From Closterium sp. Naga37s-1 (Eukaryota; Streptophyta; Zygnematophyceae; Desmidiales; Closteriaceae), in the NCBI GenBank assembly GCA_947471745.1, contig CANJKZ010000926.1, positions 371,501 through 435,500 of the forward strand: a stretch of 64,000 nucleotides of DNA. The letters are read 5' to 3'. Shown in pieces: positions 1 to 10,902 of this stretch. Numbering within the stretch: position 1 is the first letter of the stretch; every line of letters starts with the position of its first letter. A program made the position numbers and the translations under genes. Under the pieces are notes generated by a model. The model was not told the origin of the DNA, made no database searches, and saw only the letters and a program-made list of their open reading frames with translations.

Positions 1-2
1 AG

Positions 3-1937
3 GCGGCAGCGACGCCGACCAAGGAGCAGTCGGCGACCGGGCAGTCGGCAGGGGAGCCGACCACAGGGGAGAAGTCGGCTGGGACGCCGACTAAGGTGCA
101 GCAGGACGCAGAGGACAGCGACACCGGTGACGATGGAGGGGACGCCGAGGAGGTTCAGCCGGGACCACGGCGTACAGGCCGACTTCGGAGGCCGCCGGAC
201 TTCTTCGTCCCCGCTGCCTTCACCACGATGTACGACGTGGACGATGATGACCTGCTGTACGACGACGCCGAGGAGGGTGAGGAGTTTCCGGAGCTCGACC
301 CCGACATGCATGTCGACCCCGAGCACCGTTGGGATATCTCGACTATGACGGTGAAGGAGGCGTTGGCGAGCTGGAAGGGCCCGGCGGTGAAGGCCGCCAT
401 GGAGGAGGAGATCCGCAGCCTCATCAACATGGGCACGTGGGAGCTGGTCGAACGCCCGCCGGGAGTGAACATCATGAAAAACCGGTGGGTGCTGACGACG
501 AAGTAACGCATCGACGACACCGTTGAGCGCGAGAAGGCGAGGCTGGTCGTGAAGGGCTTCACACAGGTGTATGGCGCCGACTACGACGAGACGTAGGCGC
601 CGGTGAGCAGCTACGTCACGCTGAGGATCTTCCTCAGCATCGTCGCCGTCCTCAACCTCAACCTGATGCAGCTCAACATGAAGAACGCCTTCCTGCAAAG
701 CAAGCTTGACCGGGTGCTTTACATGTACCAGCCGGACCACTTCAACGACGGGACCGGCCGGGTGTGCAAGCTGCTGAAGAGCCTGTACGGGCTGAAGCAG
801 TCGCCGCTGCTGTGGTACAGGGCACTCGACGCCGTACTGATGGGCGCCTGCTGGAGGAAGAGCCAGGTCGACGAGGCGTTGTACTTCCAGGTCGGCGCCG
901 ATGGTGTGGCCTGCTGGGTGCTGGTCTACGTCGACGACCTGCTCGCCGCCAGCAGCAGCCCCGCGATGCTGAAGGAGCTGAAGGAGCTGCTGGAGGCCGC
1001 CTTCGAGCTGCGCGAGATCTCGCCGGTGCAGAAGTACCTCGGGCTGGAGATCGTGCGCGACAGGCCGGCGAGGAAGCTGTGGCTGCACCAGCAGGGCTAC
1101 GCCGACAAGCTGCGCAGGCGGTTCATCGACGAGGAACAGACCGGGCGCACTCCAAAGACGCCGGTCTCGGTCGACGCCTACGCCGAGCTCACCTTCGACG
1201 ACGAGGAGGCGCAGGAACGCCAGGAGGAGGAGTACCGGCAGAAGGTCGGCTCGCTGCAGTTCGCGGCGACGACGACGAGGCCAGACATCGCCTTCGCCTG
1301 CAGCAAGCTGGGGAGCGGCCTCACGGTGAGGAGCGACCAGCACTGGCGCGAGGTCGACCGCTGCCTCGTTTACCTCGCCAACACGCGTGACACCGCCCTG
1401 GAGTTCGGCGGTGGGCCAGAGTCGCTGGAGCTGGTCGGCTACGTGGACGCCGACGACGCCGGTGACAAGCAGAGTCGGACGAGCACAGGCGGCTACGTGT
1501 TCGTCTACGGATGGGCCGTAGTCTCCTGGTCGAGCCAGCGCATCAAGTGCGCGACTTTGTCGTCGACCGAGTCGGAGTATGTGGCGGCCACCGAAGCTGG
1601 CAAGGAGGGACGCCGCCTTCGCTTCCTCCTCGCGGAGTTCCGGCAGCTGGACGCCGGGAAGCCGACTGTCCTGCGAGTGGACAACAAGTCGGTCATCACG
1701 GTCGCCGAGGGCATGGGGTTGACGGGCAACCTCAAGCACATGGAGCGGCGACAGGCCTGGCTGCAGCACATGGTGAGGCGCGGGAAGTTCTCGCTGAGGT
1801 ACATCCCGACCACCGAGCAGCCGGCCGACTTCCTCACGAATGCGCTGCACTATCCGGCCTTCAACCGGTGCTCCGTTGCAATCGGCCAAATGCGCCTGGC
1901 CGACGTGGGCGACGGTGACAACGACGTGCAGCAGTAG
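3..1937 (+). pseudogene. Copia-1a pol: linker, reverse transcriptase and RNase H
   Basis: One reading frame runs from base 3 to the stop at 1935-1937, broken by in-frame stops at 504-506 and 594-596. Before the first stop is an acidic linker leading into the start of a Copia reverse transcriptase (MGTWELVERPPG). After the second come NAFLQ, LYGLKQSP and the catalytic YVDD near 927-938, then the RNase H segment with DADDAGD, SSTESEYVAA and VDNKSV. Gag, protease and integrase lie outside the window. Compared with copy 1b the first stop replaces a Tyr codon (KY) and the second a Phe codon (ETF). Everything after base 603 is open for 444 codons, so decay is recent or slight. GC content is high, with many GAC/GTC codons. 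Confidence 0.9.
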
Positions 1938-2065
1938 GTGCCATGCCCTCTTGCATGGCTGGTGCGGTGACCGGCGTGCTGTGTGTTGTGTGCACCCCGA
2001 CGGGCTATTCTCCGAGTGGTGCTGCCGTGTGGGCTCGGGGCCCAAGCGTGAACGCGGCAGGGGAG
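1938..2065 (+). other. Copia-1a 3' untranslated segment and polypurine tract
   Basis: Non-coding stretch between the pol stop and the LTR. It ends in a purine-rich run (GGCAGGGGAG) directly before the LTR's TGTCAACGGG, which is the expected plus-strand primer position. The same segment recurs after copies 1b (5093-5218) and 1d (60358-60482). Confidence 0.7.
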
Positions 2066-3069
2066 TGTCAACGGGAGTTGTGGTTCGCCCCGTCCTCACT
2101 TGGGCGGAGCCGACTTCGTTGTCGGATGTGCGGGGAGCACAGCCTATCAGCTGCAGTGGCGGGCGCCGAGCTGAAGGGCGCCTGGCTGAAGGGCGCCTAG
2201 CAGGAGGGCGCCGAGCTGGAGGGCGCCTGGCTGGAGGACGCCGAACAGGAGGACGCCGTCCTGGGCGCCTGGACGGCGTCCTAGGAGCCTGGACGCCAAC
2301 TTGGGCGCCTGGACGGCGCCATGGGAAGCTGGACGCCGACCTAGGCGTCTGGACGGCGTCCTGGGCGCCTGGACGCCGACCTGGGGCGTCTGGACGGCGC
2401 CCTGGGTGCCTGGACGCCGACCTAGGCGTCAGGACGCCGACCTGGGTGCTGGGACACCTCTTCTAGGGACGCCGGTCAGGTGTAGCCGGCGACCAACTGA
2501 GCTGGGCGACCAGGCGTGGTTGCCCGGTCAACCTGGATACCTGGGCGACGTGTGCGAAGGTCGCCAGGGAGGCTTCTGCTAGGTCGACTTCGAAAGTGGT
2601 ATCCCGAGGTCGACGTGGCTGGTAGGCGCAGTCGCTGGCGTGGACTCGACCTGGGCGTCTGCGCTGTGCACGTGACAAGGAGTGGTGCACCAACCAGCTG
2701 CACGCACCCGCGAAGCAAGTGCACCGTTGTCCTGCGGGTGCAACGCTGTGCAGCCGACTTGCTGCAGCGTTGGCACACCATGGACTTGCAACGTTGGCAA
2801 ACCGCTACTCTGCAACGCTGGAGCGGTGCGAGCTATGCTGCGCTGGAGGTCGACCAGCAGCCTAGCTAGCTCTGATGTAGTCTGTGTTGCCAATGTTGTA
2901 TCAACCATTGTTGTGAACTTTTGCTAGTGGAACTCTTGCCAAATTCCCTCGTGAACCAACAAGTAGTGCAAGCACGAGTAAACGACTAAGGAACGAACAA
3001 ACGCAAATATCACACGAGCACCCGTGCCTAGCCCGTAGTCTAGCTCCCGTTGTACTAGTTATCTCCGCA
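2066..3069 (+). repeat. Copia-1 LTR, copy a
   Basis: 1004-bp LTR starting TGTCAACGGGAG and ending TAGTTATCTCCGCA. The start and the near-end segment CTCCCGTTG form an imperfect inverted repeat. Boundaries come from alignment with the LTRs at 5219-6284 and 60483-61507. At 3070 the sequence passes straight into integrase codons of copy 1b, with no primer site or gag, so the 5' part of the next copy has been lost. Confidence 0.85.
2160..2470 (+). repeat. GC-rich minisatellite inside Copia-1 LTR
   Basis: Degenerate tandem repeats built from GGACGCC, GGCGCCTGG and GGCGTCCTGG. A matching block lies at 5310-5660 in the next LTR, but LTR copy d (60483-61507) lacks it and has GTCGAC-rich sequence instead. 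The block is therefore a subfamily-specific expansion near the start of the LTR. Confidence 0.75.
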
Positions 3070-3655
3070 CGTCGTTCACATCGACCTGTGCGGGCCATTC
3101 CGGGTGGTTGCCAAGGATGGCAGCATGTATTTCTTGCTGCTGAAGGACCGCAAGACCCGCTACGTGTGGGTGCGGCCGGTCGCCAAGAAGTCGGATGCAT
3201 TGCAGGAGTTCGTGCAGTGGCTGGCGGTGGCTGAGCGGCAGACGAAGAAGTCGGTGTTGATGCTGCGCTCTGACCGGGGAGGGGAGTTCCTCGGGAACCA
3301 GTTCACCGACTTCGTGAACGGCAAGGGGATCGTTCACGACCTGACCTGCCCCTACACGCCGCAGCAAAACGGCATGGCAGAGCGGGAGATGCGGACGGTG
3401 GTGGAGTCGGTGCGGACGATGCTGCTGCACATGGGCGTGCAGCACCACCGGTGGCACCTCGCTCTGCGGCAGGCCGTCTGGGTCCGCAACTGCCTTGAGA
3501 GGTCGACGCTGCCGCTGGGGACGACGCCGCACCAGCTGCTCACCGGGAAGAAGCCCGACTTGTCGCTGGCGCGGGTGTGGGGCTGCATGGCGCAGTTCCT
3601 GGTCCCTGAGCAGCAGCGTGGTGGGAAGCTGAAGCCGAAGGCCAGGTGGGGCCAA
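3070..3655 (+). pseudogene. Copia-1b integrase fragment
   Basis: Integrase catalytic core, open from the LTR edge. HIDLCGPF gives the first Asp, SDRGGEF the second and TPQQNGMAEREM the Glu, followed by the RVWGCM segment seen in TNT1-like integrases. The N-terminal zinc-binding part, protease and gag are absent on the 5' side. On the 3' side the frame ends at PKARWG, where an internal deletion joins it out of frame to reverse transcriptase. The intact counterpart is the reverse copy at 55632-57203. Confidence 0.88.
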
Positions 3656-5090
3656 GTACCACATCAACGACACCGTCGAGCGAGAGAAGGCGAGGCTGGT
3701 CGTGAAGGGCTTCACGCAGGTGTATGGCGCCGACTACGACGAGACGTTCGCGCCGGTGGGCAGCTACGTCACGCTGAGGATCTTCCTCAGCATCGTCGCC
3801 GTCCTCAACCTCAACCTGATGCAGCTCAACATGAAGAACGCCTTCCTGCAGAGCAAGCTCGACCGGGTGCTGTACATGTCCCAGCCGGACTACTTCAACG
3901 ACGGAACCGGCCGGGTGTGCAAGCTGCTGAAGAGCCTGTACGGGCTAAAGCAGTCGCCGCTGCTGTGGTACTTGGCTCTCAACGATGTGCTGGTCGGCGC
4001 CGGGTGGAAGAAGAGCCAGGTCGACGAGGCTCTGTACTTCAAGGTCGGCGACGACGGAGTGGCCTGCTGGGTGCTGGTCTACGTCGACGACCTGCTCGCC
4101 GCCAGCAGCAGCGCCGCGATGCTGGAGGAGCTGAAGGAGCTGCTGGAAACCGCCTTCAAGCTGCGTGAGATCTCACCGGTGCAGAAGTACCTCGGGCTGG
4201 AGATCGTGCGTGACAGGTCGGCGGGGAAGCTGTGGCTGCACCAGCAGGGCTATGCCGACAAGCTGCGTAGGCGCTTCTTCGACGAGGAGCAGACCGGGCG
4301 CACCCAGTAGACGCCGGTCTCGGTCGACGCATACGCCGATCTCACCTTTGACGACGAGGAGGCGCAGGAACGCCAGGAGGAGGAGTACCGGCAGAAGGTC
4401 GGCTCGCTGCAGTTCGCGGCGACAACGACGAGGCCGGACGTCACCTTCGCCTGCAGCAAGCTGGGGAGTGGCCTCACGGTGAGGAGCGACCAGCACTGGC
4501 GCGAGGTCGACCGCTGCCTCGCCTACCTCGCCAACACGTGTGACACCGCCCTGGAGTTCGGCGGTGGACCTGAGTCGCTGGAGCTGGTCGGCTACGTGGA
4601 CGCCGACGACGCCGGTGACAAGCAGAACAGGACGAGCACGGCCGGCTACGTGTTCATCTACGGAGGGGCCGCAGTCTCTTGGTCGAGCCAGCGCATCAAG
4701 TGCGCGACGCTGTCGTCGACCGAGTCGGAGTACGTGGCGGCCACCGAAGCCGGCAAGGAGGGACGCCGACTTCGTTTCCTCCTTGCAGAGTTCCGGCAGC
4801 TGGACGCCGGGACACCGACGGTCCTTCGTGTGGACAACAAGTCGGCCATCACGGTCGCCGAGGGCATGGGGTTGACGGGCAACCTCAAGCACATGGAGCG
4901 GCCACAGGCCTGGCTGCAGCACATGGTGAAGCGCGGGAAGTTCTTGCTGAAGTACATCCCGACCGCTGAGCAGCCGGCCAACTTCCTGACGAAGGCGCTG
5001 CACTACCCGGTCTTCAACCGGTGCTCCGTCGCAATCGGCCAGGTGTGCTTGGCCGACGTGGGCGACGGTGACAACGACGTGCAGCAGTAG
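3656..5090 (+). pseudogene. Copia-1b reverse transcriptase and RNase H
   Basis: Starts at the deletion junction with KYHINDTVEREKARLVVKG and continues through FAPVGSYVTL, LYGLKQSP and YVDDLLAA. An in-frame TAG at 4308-4310 breaks it just after the RT thumb; copy 1a has a Lys codon there. The RNase H portion (DADDAGD, SSTESEYVAA, VDNKSA) then runs open to 5090. The deleted stretch removes the end of integrase and the acidic linker. It is closely similar to copy 1a throughout. Confidence 0.9.
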
Positions 5091-5218
5091 GTGCCATGCC
5101 CTCTTGCATGGCTGGTGCGGTGACCGGCGTGCTGTGTGTTGTGTGCACGCCGACGGGCTATTCTCCGAGTGGTGCTGCCGTGTGGGCTGGGGGGGCAAGC
5201 GTGAACGCGGCAGGGGAG

Positions 5219-6284
5219 TGTCAACGGGAGTTGTGGTTGGCCCCGTCCTCGCTTGGGTGGAGCCGACTTCGTTGTCGGGCGTGCGGGGAGCGCAGCCGAT
5301 CAGCTGCAGTGGCAGGCGCCGAGCTGGAGGGCGCCTGGCTGGAGGGCGCCTAGCAGGAGGGCGCCAAGCTGGAGGGCGCCTGGCTGGAGGACGCCGAACA
5401 GGAGGACGCCGTCCTGGGCGTCTGGACGGCGTCCTAGGAGCGTGGACGCCGACCTGGGTGCCTGGACGGCGTCCTGGGAGGCTGGACGCCGACCTAGGCG
5501 TCTGGACGGCGTCCTAGGCGCCTGGACGCCGACCTGGGGCGTCTGGACGGCGCCCTGGGTGCCTGGCCGCCGTCCAGGGCGTCTGCACGGTGTCCTGAGC
5601 ACTTGGACGCCAACCTAGGCGTCAGGACGCCGACCTGGGTGCTGGGACACCTCTTCTAGGGACGCCGGTCAGGTGTTGCCGGCGACCAACTGCGCTGGGC
5701 GACCAGGCGTGGTTGCCCGGTCAACCTGGATACCTGGGCGACGTGTGCGAAGGTCGCCGGGGAGGCTTCTGCGAGGCCGACCTCGGAAGCGGTATCCCGA
5801 GGTCGACGTGGCTGGTAGGCGCAGTCGCTGGCGTGGACTCGACCTGGGCGTCTGCGCTGTGTACGTGACAAGGAGTGGTGCACCAACCAGCTGCACGCAC
5901 CTGCGAAGCAAGTGCACCGTTGTCCTGCGGGTGCAACGCTGTGCAGCCGACTTGCTGCAGCGTTGGCACACCATGGACTTGCAACGTTGGCAAACCGCTA
6001 CTCTGCAACGCTGGAGCGGTGCGAGCTCTGCTGCGCTGGATCGCGGTCGACCATGCTGCGCTGGAGGTCGACCAGCAGCCTAGCTAGCTCTGATGTAGGC
6101 TGTGTTGCCAATGTTGTATCAACCATTGTTGTCAACCTTCCTTAGTGAAACTCTTGCAAAATCCCCCTGTGAATGAGCAAGCAGTGTGCGCACAAGGAAA
6201 CGACTCAGTGAACGAACGGAGAGATCACACGAGCACCCGTGCCTAGCCCGTAGTCTAGCTCCCGTTGATTCAGTTATCTCCGCA
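5219..6284 (+). repeat. Copia-1 LTR, copy b
   Basis: 1066-bp LTR, TGTCAACGGGAG to TTATCTCCGCA, with a GC-rich minisatellite at 5310-5660. The purine run before 5219 is the polypurine tract. The base after 6284 is already in reverse-oriented Copia-2 sequence, so no target duplication can be read. Confidence 0.85.
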
Positions 6285-8665
6285 GTAGCTTCTCCCGTCG
6301 GTGGTGGTTGGGAACAGGTGAGGGCCGTATTCAGTCAACGCCTCTTCTTCTTTTGCTTCTGGTGCTTCCTCAGTGACTTCTGGTTCTTCTTCTTCTTCTA
6401 CAGGTCCTTCGGCGATGTTTCCCCATCCGGTTTTTGCTTCAACGGCTTCTCCCAGTTCGGTGTTGTCCGTAATCCATCTTACGTCCACCGCGTCCCAGGC
6501 TTCAGTTAGGTTCCAGCCGGTAGGTTGTTGAACGCGGGGCCAGATCGCTCGCGCCCATCCTCCTACTTCCATGTGTGTTGTTCCCGAACTGATCTCTTCC
6601 CCTTCGTCCACTGCCTGTGGTTTTAGCGACGGGCACGGCGAGTGCGCGGAAGGTTCCGGACTGGTCGATGGTAGTCCGTCTCCTATGGGTGACTCCATGT
6701 TGGGGGTGACGGATGCCCAGGCGGATCAAGGACAATGATGCGGTCTTTGTCGCATGAAGTCTTGGGTGAGTCGAAATCGAGCACAAACACTCCATTCTCG
6801 TTCTTCGCCTTTCCGAGAAGGTTCCCTTCGTATATTAAGTAAATTTCGTTTTCGGATGACTGCAGGTCGACTCCGCACTTCATCAGCTGGGTGGCTGACA
6901 AGAGGTTGAACTGGAGCTCCGGCACGACAAGAACATCGCTGTTGTGGATGCAGTTTCCGGTGTCGTTCGACTCCAGCTGGATCTGCCCGCGACGTTTTGC
7001 GTAGATCGTCTGGTTGTTGGCGACGGTGATCTCGACCTCGTTGAAGATGAAGACACTCCGCAGCAATTGTCCAGGTACCACTTGTTAATGTGTTTCTTGG
7101 CCTTGGCAAGGTTTGCGAGTTTCGGAGTCAGATGATGGTTCATGTCGTGGTCGTTCTCGTAATCATACCCTTCGTCGTCATGTGTGATGCGTGCAGGTGG
7201 CGACTCTTGGATCCATTGCGGCTTGCCAGTCATATTGCATGCGGCCAACCGTCAGCTCGTCGTAGGTGGGATCATCCTCCACTTCTTCTTCGACTGAGCC
7301 TTCTTGTCTTTCTTGAGGTGGGTCTTGCCACATGTCTTCCCAGCTGCGGAAGAATCGGTAGTGACGATCGGGTCGAGGAGGTCCGTGTCGCACCATGCAG
7401 ATTAACACTTTGTTCTTTCTTTTCTCGTTTGCAGAGATGCGTGGGAGTCTGAGAGGTGATGGCGACGGCGGGCGGAGAAACGGTCTGGTTGCACGCTCCT
7501 TGCTGGTGAGGTGCTCCTCCCTGCTGCCTGTAGTTGTTGTTGTTGCCGTTGTTGTTGCCATTCAGCTTCCAGCACTCCTTGATCGTGTGTCCCGTCTTCT
7601 TGCAGTACTTGCAGAAGAGTCTTTTCTTGTCGGGTGGTCCTTCTGTGCTTGTGTAAAACGCTATCTTTTCCTTCTTGTTTCCTCTCTTGTTGTACATGTC
7701 GATCTCCTGTTGCTCGGAGAGGAGCGACGCGTAGAGTGAAGTCTCGCTAAGCGTGCCTTGAGTGCGAAGGAGTGATTTGTAGTGGCGCCATTCTGGACTC
7801 AATCCAGCGAGGATGGTGGTGACGAACATGTCGTCACGGAAGTTGCCGCCGCTTTTCTTAAACTGGTCTCTCAGGTTTCTGCAGCGGTTGATGTATGGTC
7901 CGGCCTTTTCTCCGGGAAACATCGTCACGTTGTTTAACTGGTTTCGCTGGCGACTAAGAGTCACCGAGTCTGTTGCCATGTGGCAGGTGCGCAGATGTTC
8001 CCATGATTGTTGCGCGGGCGCCCACTCCTTCTTGAAGGAGCGAATGCTGAGCTGCTCCTCGTGCGTCAGATTGTGAATGAGGATGGTGGAGGCGAGCAAC
8101 GACTCGTCGTAGTACTGAGTCTTCTCTTGAGGTGAGCCGTTGATCGGAAAGGTTAGCGAGCCGTCGTAGTACATCCAGATTGCGCGCTTTGTGCCAGGAG
8201 TTCGAATTCGAAGCTCCATGTAGAGAAATCCTTCCCGTCGGAGAGCTTGGTCGTTCTAAGCTTTGACGTTGAGAGGAACTTGCTCTGAATCGACGCCATT
8301 GCCTCGTAATGTGCGTATTGTGCTTATGCAGATGCTTGTGCTCCGCGATTGTCGAAGGTGAACGACTGCTCGGAATGTGCTCCTTGTGGATCGGGAGGTC
8401 TGCGTGCGTAGCCGGAGCCGTCAATGCTCATCGGCGGATGGCTCTCCAGTGCGCTGATGCGGGTTATAAGCTGCTCGTGAAGTGCTGTGTCCACGGTTGT
8501 CGTCCCAGAGGCGACATTGGTGGAGGAGCATTCTGGATTCTCCCCAGTCTCGCCGCAGTCTACGCCTGGCATGATGCTTGCCCCGAGTGTAAGGTAATTT
8601 ATAATTAAGATAGTTTTGAACGATGGTTTTGGCATATCCTATCATCCAAACTTGCTCTCATACCA
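6285..8665 (-). pseudogene. Copia-2 gag and protease remnant
   Basis: Reverse-strand Copia gag in pieces. The start region (8580-8300) is broken by a stop and a frameshift. The main gag body (8219-7272) has the QQSWEHLRTCH and AGLSPEWRHYKSLL segments and a zinc knuckle CKYCKKTGHTIKEC near 7575-7615, followed by Asn-rich sequence. A protease start (KWYLDNC) and its continuation (FNLLSATQLMKCGV) lie at 7135-6683 in shifted frames. An acidic linker-like tail (6698-6285) follows. The integrase between protease and linker, and all of RT, are missing. It ends abruptly at the Copia-1b LTR. Confidence 0.82.
8654..8665 (-). other. Copia-2 primer-binding site
   Basis: On the reverse strand this reads TGGTATGAGAGC, one mismatch from the initiator Met-tRNA complement TGGTATCAGAGC. 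It directly abuts the inner edge of the LTR at 8666, which fixes the element's orientation. Confidence 0.75.
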
Positions 8666-9124
8666 TGTTAGAATAAGGATCTTGGATAAAATAGGATGCC
8701 TTAGAGATTGGTGGCGGAAGTCTTTGGAGTAATGGTATGGGAACCTTGTGCATAGTGAATGTAGATGACAAGATTGATGAAAACAAGAAAATTACAAGCA
8801 ATAAATAGATATAGCTAGCCATGTACTCTAAGGGGTACATTTGCTTATTATAACCGCTTTACAGGTATTTCCACAGTAACCCTGACTCTATTCTTGTTAC
8901 CGGGTTGCTGCAAGTAACTGTGCGGACAGTTACGCCTGTTGCCATTCCTTGTGTGTAACCGTTCGGTCCAGATGGTCAACAGTCGCGACAGTTGACCTTT
9001 GCGACTGTTGGCCTTCCTGCCCTTTATGGGCTGATCCGATACTGATGTTGTTGCTTCGATAGTAGCGGATGCGATACAGCTGCACCTACGGGAATGCTTG
9101 ATTTAATCATCGCTAACTCCAACA
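8666..9124 (-). repeat. Copia-2 5' LTR (outer edge tentative)
   Basis: The inner edge, TGTTAGAATAAGG at 8666, is set by the adjoining primer site. The outer edge at 9124 (CTCCAACA) is chosen only because it restores a TG...CA pair on the reverse strand. No second LTR survives to confirm it. Confidence 0.5.
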
Positions 9125-9500
9125 CGGTTCATGTGGTATAGGTAACAAACTAATAAGCTCAAACCCTCTGCCTTACACTTCCAAAATCAACACACTTTCA
9201 ATGAACTCTTGACTGACCAAGATTAGAATCACATTTATTGTTGCGGACGTGTTTGTCGCAAGGAGTAATTAGGTTACCTCTACGCCAATAATACGCATCT
9301 GAGATGGGTTCATATATAAACAACAAAGTTGTTGGGCTCCCTAGGTATCTCATCAACGTAAGCCACTGTTTGTCTTAGTGATTGTACAGAACATCAAGGA
9401 ATTTGTTATTAAGAACATGAATCATCTTTCCAGCAGTTGCTCGTGTCGCCTTGCGATGCGACCTGACCTGACATGCAGCAACGATATGTCATTCCCCCCC
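9125..9500. other. Unassigned DNA, possibly original upstream flank of the LRR gene
   Basis: AT-richer sequence with no credible coding frame. The Copia-3 target duplication ties its right edge to 31116, so before that insertion it was continuous with the region upstream of the F-box/LRR gene. A TATATAAA-like run occurs near 9312. No conserved element is recognised. Confidence 0.5.
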
Positions 9501-9505
9501 AAATA

Positions 9506-10902
9506 TCTTGAAATTGAAGTAAGGGATAAGGAAGGGTAAATGTTGAATGCAAAGAAGGAAATGACTTTAAACGAGAGGGTAAAGACAAAGCAAAGAACCT
9601 ATAAAGAGAACTTTGAAATAGAAATTTGTTAAGAGTAAAAGGACATATAAAGAAAACAACTTTAAGCAAAAGGTAAACAAGCTTGATGAATTGTTGAACG
9701 AACAATGTGAATGAAAGAAGATGAGCAAAAGATGAAATCCTCAAATGAAAGGTTGAGAATGAAGAAGCATTAAACAAACTTGATAAAACAAAGAAGCTTG
9801 AATATAGAAGAATCTTGAGGAGAATGAAAGAGAGAGTGACATACTTTCATCAAGTCTTACTTGTTATATTGTAGAAGCTTTGTAGGAAAAAATCCAAGCT
9901 TTAATTGTTGATCTTGATTGTTGAATGAAGAATCTTCAAGCTTGAGTATTGAAAGGTATATCTTGAGACTTGAGTGGAGAAGGTCCTCCAAGCTTGAGTG
10001 TTGAAATGTAGATCTTGGTTGTTGAATGTAGAAGGACCTCCAAGCTTGGGTCTTGAAAGGTAGATCTTTGATCTTGGTTAGAAGAAAGACAAACTTGATT
10101 GAAGCTTAAAAAACTTAGAATGCATTTATCGAAAAGAGGTACATGATAGGATTTTGAGAGAAACTATCATTGATGATCTAGAAGAAGAACTATGTGGCAT
10201 AAACTTCTCTAGAGTTGAAGCATATGGCTATGAGCTTGGGTTGGGAGAGGTTGGTGATGATGGTGGAGCCTTAAGAGTTGGAGCATAAGGAGCAGGACTT
10301 GAAGTTGGCTTGAGGGAGCTTGTAGTCAAACTTGTGGAGAGCTTGAGTATGAAGTAGCCTTGAAAGTATGTTTGAAAAAATAAGGTGGACCCTTCTTGTA
10401 TTTGGTCGAGCTTGAGGTTGGATGAAGAATGAGGAAGAGAGATTGATGGTGATTGGTTGAGTTGGATAAGGTGGGGGTGATGAATGTGGCCTTGAAATCA
10501 AGGCTTGGTGAGTGGTACTAATTTGGTTTTGATTGTAAGGCTTGGTGAGTGGAATGGATTTGGCTTTGATTGTAAGGCTTGGTGAATGGAATAAATGTGG
10601 CTTGGATTTGAAGTCTTGGTAGGGAATTTTTGTCTTGATTGGTGGATGTTGGGATTGAGAAGGTGATGAGGATAGGGGGAGTGATGAGGTGGAGGATTGG
10701 TAGGTTTTTATTGGCAAAAAGGAGATGATGCTTTGCTGTCTGGAGATATGAAGGGTGTGGTGGCGAGTGGGCATTTTTGAAAGATGCCTTTTGCATATTC
10801 GAATTTAGGCTGACGGGGAAACTGTGGCAAAAAAATCTCCACGTGAAAAATGTTCCCGCCACCCTGGTGCCACGCGAGCAGCAGCAGCAGTTCATTCCAA
10901 CA
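9506..10902 (-). repeat. Copia-3 3' LTR
   Basis: 1397 bp. On the reverse strand it starts TGTTGGAATG after the polypurine tract and ends TTTCAAGA at the AAATA duplication. It is the uninterrupted copy of the LTR, so it provides the empty-site reference for the two insertions in the other LTR: Gypsy-1 corresponds to about 9717 and Copia-4 to about 9936. It holds repeated AAGCTTGAGTNTTGAAA-like motifs near 9935-10075. Confidence 0.88.
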
